64,000 nt of DNA. Origin: Nitrobium sp046350935. Lineage in GTDB: Bacteria > Nitrospirota > Thermodesulfovibrionia > Thermodesulfovibrionales > Dissulfurispiraceae. Both the position numbers and the translations under genes were made by a program. Below, piece after piece: positions 22,392 to 29,395 of the stretch. The notes below the pieces were generated by a model. The model did not search any database, was not told the DNA's origin, and saw only the letters and a program-made list of their open reading frames with translations. Positions within the stretch are counted from its first letter, which is position 1. Each line of letters starts with the position of its first letter. The stretch covers positions 1 to 64,000 of the forward strand of contig JAXLZK010000020.1 of NCBI GenBank assembly GCA_046350935.1, written 5' to 3'.

Positions 22392-24080
22392 ATGTTTTTT
22401 TCCAGAATGTTGATTCCCACCATGCGGGAGGTCCCTTCCGACGCGGAGGCGATCAGTCACAAGCTCATGGTGCGTGCAGGGTATGTGCGGCAGCTCGCTG
22501 CAGGACTGTATATGTATCTGCCTCTCGGGTGGAGGGTCCTCAATAAGATCAACCGGATTTTGAAAGAGGAAATGGATGCCATCGGTGCCCAGGAAGTCTC
22601 GATGCCGATTCTCCATCCTGCTGAAATCTGGCAGAAGACCGGCAGGTGGTACGATATAAAAGAGGAGATGTTCCGCCTCAGGGACAGAACCGAGCGCGAT
22701 ATGTGTCTCGGCATGACTCATGAGGAAATCATGACATGGCTTGCTGCCCGTGAGATAAAGTCCTACCGGGACCTACCCCAGGTCTGGTACCAGATCCAGA
22801 CAAAGCTGCGCGATGAGGCACGGCCCAAAAGCGGCATTTTGAGAACCCGTGAATTTATCATGAAGGACAGCTACAGCTTCGATTGCGACGAAGAGGGGCT
22901 TGCGCTCCGCTATTCACTCCATGCAGAGGCATATCATAGGATCTTCAGACGGTGCGGGCTCGTTTTCTACCAGGTGGAGTCGGATACCGGCATGATGGGC
23001 GGTGCGGAAGCCCATGAATTCATGGCGCCCAGTCCGGCGGGAGAGGACGAGATCGTTCGGTGTGAATCATGTACCTACACGGCCAATATTGAAGTGGCGA
23101 CTTCACTAGCACCGAAAGAAGACGTTGATTTCGGCGCTCCCGAAGAAATACATACCCCCCAGAAAAGGACCGTTAAGGAAGTTTCGGATTTTATGAAGGC
23201 CCCGCCCTCCTCTTTCATCAAGAGTCTGCTCATGATTGCCGCGGACAAACCTGTCCTGGTGCTCGTCCGTGGAGACCAGGAGCTGCACGAGAAGAAGCTT
23301 CAGAAGCTGATAGGAAGTTTCAGGCCAGCCTCAAAAGAGGAGGTCCGCACCATTCTGGGCGTTGAGGCGGGTTTTATCGGTCCCATGGGGCATGAGGTCC
23401 GCATTGTTGCCGATGCGTCTCTGAAGGAGGGCAGCTATATAGCCGGTGCGAACAAGGTTGATTATCATCTGCGCGGGACGCGGCCGGGCATCCACTTCAC
23501 TGCTGAGTGGCATGATCTCCATGTTGCGCGGGCAGGAGATCTCTGCCCTGTCTGCACGCATCCCCTGAAGGGAGAAAAAGTCATCGAAATCGGCAATATA
23601 TTCAAGTTGGGGACGAAATACTCCCTCCCCCTTCATGCGGTATACCTGGACAACAACGGGCAGGAGCACCCGCTTGTCATGGGAAGCTACGGCATCGGAC
23701 CTGCACGGATCGCTGCCGCGGCCATCGAGCAGAACAACGATACGGACGGGATCATCTGGCCCCGCAGCATTGCACCGTTCGACGTCGAGATTATTCCCTT
23801 GAATGTCTCTGACTCCAGAACGATGGAGATAGCGGTCGCTCTCTCTAAAGGGCTTGCTGCGGACGGAAAGGACGCCCTTATCGACGACCGGGATGAAAGG
23901 CCCGGGGTAAAGTTCAAGGATGCCGATCTCATCGGTATTCCCGTACACGTGGTGTTGGGTGAAAAGTCTTTGAAGGAGAATATGATAGAAGTGAAGGTGC
24001 GTCGTTCAAAGGCAACGAAAAGGGTTCCTGTCGATACCGCGCTTCACGAAATCATCGCCCTTGTCAATGCAGCCGCATAG
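22392..24080 (+). CDS. proS: Prolyl-tRNA synthetase
   Basis: Class II synthetase that charges tRNA-Pro. The 562-residue product is of the bacterial type with an inserted editing domain. Motif 1 lies in LYMYLPLGWRVLNKI and the following QEVSMPILHPAEIW; motif 2 is in QIQTKLRDEARPKSGILRTR; motif 3 is in GSYGIGPARIAAAAIEQNND. The editing (YbaK-like) insert spans about residues 230-390 (ADKPVLVLVRGDQELHEKKL). The anticodon-binding domain ends the protein. I prefer the ATG at 22392 over 22386 because GGGAGG abuts 22386 directly, whereas 22392 has the normal 6-base spacing. It overlaps ppx/gppA by 14 bases. Confidence 0.96.
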   Translation: MFFSRMLIPTMREVPSDAEAISHKLMVRAGYVRQLAAGLYMYLPLGWRVLNKINRILKEEMDAIGAQEVSMPILHPAEIWQKTGRWYDIKEEMFRLRDRTERDMCLGMTHEEIMTWLAAREIKSYRDLPQVWYQIQTKLRDEARPKSGILRTREFIMKDSYSFDCDEEGLALRYSLHAEAYHRIFRRCGLVFYQVESDTGMMGGAEAHEFMAPSPAGEDEIVRCESCTYTANIEVATSLAPKEDVDFGAPEEIHTPQKRTVKEVSDFMKAPPSSFIKSLLMIAADKPVLVLVRGDQELHEKKLQKLIGSFRPASKEEVRTILGVEAGFIGPMGHEVRIVADASLKEGSYIAGANKVDYHLRGTRPGIHFTAEWHDLHVARAGDLCPVCTHPLKGEKVIEIGNIFKLGTKYSLPLHAVYLDNNGQEHPLVMGSYGIGPARIAAAAIEQNNDTDGIIWPRSIAPFDVEIIPLNVSDSRTMEIAVALSKGLAADGKDALIDDRDERPGVKFKDADLIGIPVHVVLGEKSLKENMIEVKVRRSKATKRVPVDTALHEIIALVNAAA

Positions 24081-25023
24081 CGAAGAATGCCCTTCTCCTG
24101 TCGCAGCCATCGAGGTGGGGAGCAATACCCTGCGGCTTCTGATCGGATGTGTCCGCGAGGACCGGATTGTACGCCTCAGGCAGGAGCGTTCTGTTACCCG
24201 GCTCGGAAAGAACATGCAAAGGGCCGGCACGCTGAACAGCGCCGGGGTGGAAGCATCAATAAGAACCCTCGTTTTTTTTAAGGAAATACTTAAAAGTTGC
24301 GGGGTGCATTCCGTTACGGCGGTGGGCACAAGCGCTCTGCGCGAAGCGGCGGACACCGCCGCTTTCATCGAGAGGGTGCGGAAGGAGACAGGCATCGGCA
24401 TCGAGGTAATCTCCGGAGAGCGCGAGGCCGAGTTGACTCGCCAGGGGCTCTGCAGAGATGCCTTGTGGTGCGCTTCACAGAGACAGGACGTGATTGTCGA
24501 TCTCGGCGGCGGCAGCACCGAAATGATCGTATGCGGAGACGGGACGAGCCAGGGGAGTATCCCCATCGGCGCCGTAAAGCTTTCGAATCTTTTTCTGCGT
24601 TCGGACCCTCCGACTGCTGAAGAGCTGCATAAGGCCATTCAGTACGTCTATAAAGAGGTGAACCGCTATCTCTTGAAGAACAATATACGTCCCGCCCTCC
24701 TCGGTTCCGGAGAGCTGATCGTGACCGGCGGCACCGCAACCACGGTAGCGTCGATCGATCTGGGCCTTGAGTCTTATGATGGCGACAGAGTGCATCGCCA
24801 TCGTGTTACCTACCTGGCGCTGAAGACGCTTCATGCAAAGCTCTCCGGAATGACTGTCGAGGAAAGAGAGGGCATACGAGGGATGGGGCGGGATCGTGCG
24901 GATATCATCGTGCCGGGCATTCTCATTCTGTTGATCCTTATGGAGATTATGAAGAAAAATCGCGTCACGATCAGCGATTACGGACTCCTGGAAGGCCTTC
25001 TTTCCGAAGGACGACGCTCCTGA
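24067..25023 (+). CDS. Ppx/GppA phosphatase family protein
   Basis: A member of the exopolyphosphatase / guanosine pentaphosphate phosphatase family, with an ASKHA fold. At 318 residues it is the short form without the C-terminal helical domain, as in Aquifex. Motifs: AAIEVGSNTLRLLIGCV (phosphate 1), SALREAADTAAFIERV, VISGEREAELTRQGL, the phosphate-2 loop IVDLGGGSTEMIV, and VTGGTATTVASIDLGL. The start overlaps the end of proS, so the two are likely co-transcribed. The sequence cannot tell whether it hydrolyses polyphosphate or pppGpp. Confidence 0.92.
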   Translation: MQPHSEECPSPVAAIEVGSNTLRLLIGCVREDRIVRLRQERSVTRLGKNMQRAGTLNSAGVEASIRTLVFFKEILKSCGVHSVTAVGTSALREAADTAAFIERVRKETGIGIEVISGEREAELTRQGLCRDALWCASQRQDVIVDLGGGSTEMIVCGDGTSQGSIPIGAVKLSNLFLRSDPPTAEELHKAIQYVYKEVNRYLLKNNIRPALLGSGELIVTGGTATTVASIDLGLESYDGDRVHRHRVTYLALKTLHAKLSGMTVEEREGIRGMGRDRADIIVPGILILLILMEIMKKNRVTISDYGLLEGLLSEGRRS

Positions 25024-25046
25024 GGCCGGGCATACCGTCTTTTTCT

Positions 25047-26885
25047 CTACTTTTCCCGTGTAAAAATAACGAAGCTATGCTCCCGTACAAGGATAGCTTC
25101 AGCAGCATGCAGCTCTCCGGGGAGAAGGGACCCCGGTCCGCCCCATTGCACGTCTGCAGAATCGAGCGTCCTCTTCCAGCCCCCCTCCTCGATGAAGTCG
25201 CCGCAGAAAACCCGTATATCCGTGGTGTTATAGTTGAATACGCTGAAGATAACATTGTTCTCTTGCTCCTGCCATCTTTTCAGCAGGAGGACCTTTTCTT
25301 CTTCGTACGCCACCGCCTCCAGACGGCTCTTATCGCAGTTGGAGAGGGCTGGCATATTTTTTCTTAATGATATCAAATTCTTATAAAACTCAAGCATGGT
25401 GCGGTGCCTGCCCTGCTCCCTCTTCTCCCAATGCAGCCGGGAGCGGAGGAAGGTTTCTTCCGCTTCTGGGTCCGGGGGCTCCTCCTCCCAGGCGAAAGAG
25501 GTGAATTCGCTCTTCCTTCCTTCATGCACCGCTTTGATCAGCTCGGGATCGAGGTGATTGACAAAGTATTGAAAAGGGGCATCTTCCCCGTACTCTTCCC
25601 CCATGAAGAGGAGGGGCAGGAACGGCGAGAGGAGCACTGTTCCCGCCGCAAGCTTCAGCGCTTCGAAATGTGCGAGAGAGGAAAGGCGTTCTCCCGCCAT
25701 GCGGTTTCCGACCTGATCGTGGTTTTGGGAAAATACCACAAAGCGGTATCCCGGTATATCCGTCGAGGGCTGTCCGCGGCGGCATTTCCGGTAGGGTGAA
25801 TACTCGCCGCTGTACACAAACCCCTCCCTGAACGATTTTGCCAGTTGCCCTATCTTTCCGTAATCGAGATAATACCCCTCTTTTTCGCCAGTGAGAAGGA
25901 CATGGATGCAGTGGTGAAAGTCGTCGCACCACTGGGCATTGAGGCCGAACCCTCCTTCCTCTCTTGGACGGATGAGCTTCGGGTCGTTCTGGTCAGCTTC
26001 GGCGATGAGGTAGCACTTTCTCACTTCCTGCCGGCTCGATGCTTCGACCTCATCGGCGAGCTCCCGGAGAAACGGATAGGCGCTGATATCGTAAATCCTG
26101 TCCGCGGCATCCACGCGAAGGACATCGATATGGTACTGCCGGAACCAGAAATGGGCGTTCTGCAGAAAGAAATTCCTCACTTCGTCGCTGTACTCTCCGT
26201 CGAAGTTTATTGCTTCACCCCAAGGGCTTTTATAGGCATTGGTAAAAAAGGGGCCGTACTCGCACACATAACACCCTTCCGGTCCGAGGTGGTTGTACAC
26301 GACGTCCAGCTTGACGGCCAGCCCCTTTTTGTGGCATTCGTTGACCAGACGTTTCAGCCCCTCGGGGCCGCCGTAGGAATTCTGCACCGCAAAGGGAAAG
26401 ACCCCGTCGTACCCCCAATTCCTAATTCCAGGGCATTGCGCCACCGGCATGAGCAGGAGCGCGGTGATACCGAGGTCCTTCAGCGCGTCGAGGCGTGCAA
26501 CCACTCCGTCGAATGTGCCTTCCGGAGTGAACGTCCCCACATGCACCTCGTAAAAGATCATGCTGCAGAGGTCCATCCCTTTCCACTCTCCGTCTTCCCA
26601 GGGAAAGGCGTCGTGGTCGAGCACCTGCGAGGGGCCATGTACTCCGTCGGGCTGGAAGTGAGAGGCGGGGTCAGGCCTCTCTTTCTCTTCGTCAATACGG
26701 TAGAGGTACTTCGTTTCCGGAGATATGTTCTCCGCCCTCGCCTTCCAGTATCCTTTTGCATCTCTCGTCATGGGCAGCGTCTTTTCTTCAGGGTAGACTA
26801 TCCTGAGCTCTATTTTTCGGGCAAAGGGCGCCCAAACGTTGAACTCGCCGGCTCCCTTGCCGGAATACGACACGCCGATTTTCAT
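25047..26885 (-). CDS. treZ: Malto-oligosyltrehalose trehalohydrolase
   Basis: TreZ releases trehalose from the non-reducing-end maltooligosyl trehalose made by TreY. The 612-residue GH13 protein has an N-terminal carbohydrate-binding-like domain (FNVWAPFARKIELRI), the TreZ-typical YEVHVGTFTPEGTFDG, and the barrel regions AVKLDVVYNHLGPEGCY, DVLRVDAADRIYDI (nucleophile Asp), CYLIAEADQNDPKL (acid/base Glu) and FSQNHDQVGNR. No treY lies in this window, although treY and treZ are often adjacent. The gene diverges from the oxidoreductase genes; between them lies the double palindrome at 27035-27073. Confidence 0.93.
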   Translation of the reverse strand: MKIGVSYSGKGAGEFNVWAPFARKIELRIVYPEEKTLPMTRDAKGYWKARAENISPETKYLYRIDEEKERPDPASHFQPDGVHGPSQVLDHDAFPWEDGEWKGMDLCSMIFYEVHVGTFTPEGTFDGVVARLDALKDLGITALLLMPVAQCPGIRNWGYDGVFPFAVQNSYGGPEGLKRLVNECHKKGLAVKLDVVYNHLGPEGCYVCEYGPFFTNAYKSPWGEAINFDGEYSDEVRNFFLQNAHFWFRQYHIDVLRVDAADRIYDISAYPFLRELADEVEASSRQEVRKCYLIAEADQNDPKLIRPREEGGFGLNAQWCDDFHHCIHVLLTGEKEGYYLDYGKIGQLAKSFREGFVYSGEYSPYRKCRRGQPSTDIPGYRFVVFSQNHDQVGNRMAGERLSSLAHFEALKLAAGTVLLSPFLPLLFMGEEYGEDAPFQYFVNHLDPELIKAVHEGRKSEFTSFAWEEEPPDPEAEETFLRSRLHWEKREQGRHRTMLEFYKNLISLRKNMPALSNCDKSRLEAVAYEEEKVLLLKRWQEQENNVIFSVFNYNTTDIRVFCGDFIEEGGWKRTLDSADVQWGGPGSLLPGELHAAEAILVREHSFVIFTREK

Positions 26886-27034
26886 GGAAGCCTCCTTTGT
26901 AAGAGGTGAAAAGGACGCTACGCAACAAAGGGCATGCGACGGGAAAGCGGTGCTCTCCTTAAATTATAAATGATTGACGCGTAGTGGCAAGAAGAGAACT
27001 CCGAAAACCCTCCCGGGCAGTGAGGAAATCGCCC

Positions 27035-27073
27035 GTATATCCTGCGGATATACGCCAGATGTCCGCAGGATAT
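27035..27073. promoter_or_regulatory. Tandem palindromic operators
   Basis: GTATATCC-TGC-GGATATAC (27035-27053) is a perfect 8-bp-arm palindrome. A second, related site ATGTCC-GCA-GGATAT occupies 27059-27073. Their centres are about 22 bases apart, two helical turns, and they end just upstream of the -10 box of the oxidoreductase promoter. The sites can also pair with each other (ATATCCTGCGGA 27037-27048 with TCCGCAGGATAT 27062-27073). A dimeric repressor or activator binding cooperatively is the simplest reading. Confidence 0.6.
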
Positions 27074-27074
27074 G

Positions 27075-27083
27075 TGGTATAAT
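27075..27083 (+). promoter_or_regulatory. Extended -10 promoter of the oxidoreductase beta gene
   Basis: TGG (27075-27077) directly precedes a perfect TATAAT (27078-27083). Seven bases separate the -10 from ATG 27091, so the transcript probably starts at the codon and is leaderless. The palindromic operators cover the -35 region. Confidence 0.65.
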
Positions 27084-27090
27084 TACAGCC

Positions 27091-27840
27091 ATGAGAAAAG
27101 TCTTTGAAAGGCCGGTGAGCCTAAAGAAAACGCCGTTTCGTTTTTGTCCCGGCTGCGGGCACAGCCTGATCCATCGGCTCATCGCCGAGGTGATCGATTC
27201 GCTCGGCATCCGTGAGAAGACCATCGGGATCGCCCCGGTGGGATGCGCGGTCTTTGCCTATGACTACTTCAACTTCGATATCCTCGAAGTGGCGCACGGA
27301 CGCCCTCCGGCTGCAGCCACCGGGATGAAGCGGATACTTCCCGACCGAATCATTTTCTCATACCAGGGAGATGGAGATTTGGCGGCCATCGGGACAGCGG
27401 AGATCATTCATGCTGCAAACAGGGGAGAAAATATCACCGTCTTTTTCATCAATAATGCCACCTACGGGATGACGGGCGGACAGATGGCCCCCACTACTCT
27501 TGCCGGGCAGCGGACGACTACCACTCCCGGGGGAAGACATATTGAAACGGAAGGGCACCCTCTCCATGTCGCCGAGCTCCTTCTTGCCATCGACGCCACC
27601 TCTTTCATTGCACGGGTCGCCGTCGATTCCTGGAAGAATCTGACCTCAGCACGAAGCATCATCGAGAAGGCATTCCGGAACCAGATGGAAAACAAAGGAT
27701 TCAGCTTGGTGGAAATAGTGTCTCCCTGTCCCACTGACTGGGAGCTCTCTCCTGATGCGGCATTGGAGTGGATGCGGGAAAATATGCTCAAGACCTTCAA
27801 GCTGGGCGTCCTTAAGGAGAGGGGGATTGCTGCCCGGTAG
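27091..27840 (+). CDS. 2-oxoacid:ferredoxin oxidoreductase, beta (TPP-binding) subunit
   Basis: The thiamine-diphosphate subunit of a 2-oxoacid (branched-chain, 2-oxoglutarate or similar) ferredoxin oxidoreductase. Conserved blocks: FCPGCGHSLIHRLIAEV near the N-terminus, the TPP/Mg motif SYQGDGDLAAIGTAEIIHAA, and NNATYGMTGGQMAPTTLAGQ. Length is 249 residues, usual for a separate beta subunit. The gene for the gamma subunit follows after 11 bases, but no alpha (substrate-binding) subunit or ferredoxin-like delta subunit is next to it; upstream is the divergent treZ. Substrate specificity cannot be assigned without alpha. The ATG fits relatives starting M(K/R)KVFERP, and the open frame upstream runs through the operator palindromes. 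Confidence 0.9.
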   Translation: MRKVFERPVSLKKTPFRFCPGCGHSLIHRLIAEVIDSLGIREKTIGIAPVGCAVFAYDYFNFDILEVAHGRPPAAATGMKRILPDRIIFSYQGDGDLAAIGTAEIIHAANRGENITVFFINNATYGMTGGQMAPTTLAGQRTTTTPGGRHIETEGHPLHVAELLLAIDATSFIARVAVDSWKNLTSARSIIEKAFRNQMENKGFSLVEIVSPCPTDWELSPDAALEWMRENMLKTFKLGVLKERGIAAR

Positions 27841-27851
27841 GGCGGTGGACG

Positions 27852-28439
27852 ATGAGGAAAGCTTTGGGAGCAGGAGAGGGAAAGCGGTGCGGGGAGAAAC
27901 GCATTATCATTGCCGGTTCAGGGGGGCAGGGCATCCTTTTCCTTGGCAGGCTCGTTGCCTACGCAGCCATGCTCGACGCCCGGGAAGTCACCTGGTTTCC
28001 TTCCTATGGTGCGGAAATAAGGGGGGGCACCGCAAACTGCACGGTCATTATCTCCCGTGAAATGATCGGCTCTCCCGTTATCAGGAACCCCGCCGTCCTC
28101 ATGGTGATGAATGAGGCCTCCTACCGGCGTTTTTCAGGAAGGCTGCTCCCCGGAGGGCTCCTGTTGTACGATTCCTCCCTCATCTCGCTCGGAGCCCCAC
28201 GTCAGGACATCTCTGCCCTGCGCGTGCCCGCCAGCGAGATCGCAGCCTCTTTGAAGAGCACCAAAGGGGCGAATATGGTGATGATGGGAGCTTTTATTGC
28301 TGCCGCCGGGTGTCTCACCCTCGATTCCTCTCTGAAGGCGCTTGAAGAGATAACTCCCGCGCACAGGAAGGAGTCTCTGCAGGCGAACAGGGAATTAATC
28401 ATGAAAGGATACCGTTTTGTTGAAGATACGCAGGGCTAA
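27852..28439 (+). CDS. 2-oxoacid:ferredoxin oxidoreductase, gamma subunit
   Basis: The gamma subunit that completes the catalytic core of 2-oxoacid:acceptor oxidoreductases. Diagnostic segments are IIIAGSGGQGILFLGRLVAY, TWFPSYGAEIRGGTANCTVI and LMVMNEASYRRF. The product of 195 residues has a slightly long basic N-terminus before the GSGGQG loop. It belongs with the TPP-binding beta subunit immediately upstream. Its end overlaps the following GNAT gene by 23 bases. As with beta, the alpha subunit must come from elsewhere in the genome. Confidence 0.9.
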   Translation: MRKALGAGEGKRCGEKRIIIAGSGGQGILFLGRLVAYAAMLDAREVTWFPSYGAEIRGGTANCTVIISREMIGSPVIRNPAVLMVMNEASYRRFSGRLLPGGLLLYDSSLISLGAPRQDISALRVPASEIAASLKSTKGANMVMMGAFIAAAGCLTLDSSLKALEEITPAHRKESLQANRELIMKGYRFVEDTQG

Positions 28440-28872
28440 GACGGCGGATGTGAAGGACATTCACAAATTCGTTAACGAGTTCGCCAAAAATGAAGAGATG
28501 CTCCCGAGGGCGTTGAACGACCTCTACGAGAGTGTGCGGGATTTCTTCATCTATGAGGAAGCGGGAGAAATGAAGGGGATATGCGCTCTCCGTGTCGTCT
28601 GGGAGGACCTGGCGGAGGTGAGGTCCCTGGCGGTCCGGCTGGAGAGCCGGGGGAGCGGAATCGGCACGGCTCTGGTGAAAAGATGCCTGCGTGACGCACG
28701 GGAGCTGGGAATCAAGAAGGTATTCGCTCTCACCTACCTTCCGGAATTCTTCGAAAAAGCGGGATTCAAGAGAATCGACAAGGCGAAGCTTCCGCACAAG
28801 ATATGGGGAGATTGTCTGAAATGCCCGAAATTCCCCGAATGCAACGAACACGCGGTGATCATCACTCTCTGA
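28417..28872 (+). CDS. GNAT family N-acetyltransferase, possibly short ArgA-type
   Basis: A 151-residue GNAT acetyltransferase. The acetyl-CoA pyrophosphate loop is VRLESRGSGIGTALVKRC. The C-terminal KLPHKIWGDCLKCPKFPECN, with its cysteine pair, resembles short N-acetylglutamate synthases found in bacteria that lack classical ArgA, so a role in arginine synthesis is possible. That assignment rests on my memory of the tail motif and is tentative. The TTG at 28417 has AAAGGA seven bases upstream and lies inside the end of the gamma-subunit gene, suggesting coupling. It is convergent with the SurA-like gene, whose end it overlaps by 11 bases. Confidence 0.8.
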   Translation: MLKIRRAKTADVKDIHKFVNEFAKNEEMLPRALNDLYESVRDFFIYEEAGEMKGICALRVVWEDLAEVRSLAVRLESRGSGIGTALVKRCLRDARELGIKKVFALTYLPEFFEKAGFKRIDKAKLPHKIWGDCLKCPKFPECNEHAVIITL

Positions 28873-29359
28873 GCACGATGCCGATCTCGGCTCCGGAGCG
28901 CAGCTCCTCGATATGCTTCTTTAACTGCCGGTTCGTTTCGAGCTCAAAGAGATACTTTTCTATGTCGTCACGCACCGGTATGTATTCTTTTCCTTTGAAC
29001 TCCGCCCGGTGCTCCTGGTAGAACTTCTCCACTTCCTCCTCTTTTATAATCACTGCCGATTTGATGCGTATATCGATATACTCCTTCAGCATTCCGTCCC
29101 TGTCCGGGGCTTCGAGGCGCATCTTTTGAGCTTCTTTGAGGAGGAGAATGCGGTTTATCATGGTATCCAGCACCTCCTTTTCAGAGACGGAGGGCATGGT
29201 CTCCTTCAGCGTCGCGTAGTTCTCCCTGAATTCGGAGAGAGTAAGGGCGGTATCGTCCACGTAGGCCACGACCCTGTCGATGACGTCTCCGTAGACGACA
29301 GAGGCGTGGAACATGATGAAAAAAAATAAGAATATCAGTTTTGCCGCTCTGCGTGCCAT
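28862..29359 (-). CDS. SurA N-terminal-like periplasmic chaperone domain protein
   Basis: A small exported protein of 165 residues. A signal peptide (ARRAAKLIFLFFFIMFHASV) is followed by the SurA-like chaperone start DRVVAYVDDTALTLSEFREN and a helical region with EVLDTMINRILLLKEAQKM. It ends in a C-terminal helix rather than a parvulin PPIase domain, so it is a SurA N-domain without the isomerase. The ATG at 29359 has AAGGA upstream and is preferred to the GTG at 29371. It is the last gene of a minus-strand group with the outer-membrane BamA/TamA and TamB proteins, and probably helps barrel assembly. Confidence 0.82.
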   Translation of the reverse strand: MARRAAKLIFLFFFIMFHASVVYGDVIDRVVAYVDDTALTLSEFRENYATLKETMPSVSEKEVLDTMINRILLLKEAQKMRLEAPDRDGMLKEYIDIRIKSAVIIKEEEVEKFYQEHRAEFKGKEYIPVRDDIEKYLFELETNRQLKKHIEELRSGAEIGIVLRE

Positions 29360-29395
29360 GCTTTCCTTCACATCTCTCTCGCTCTCTCTGTCCTG

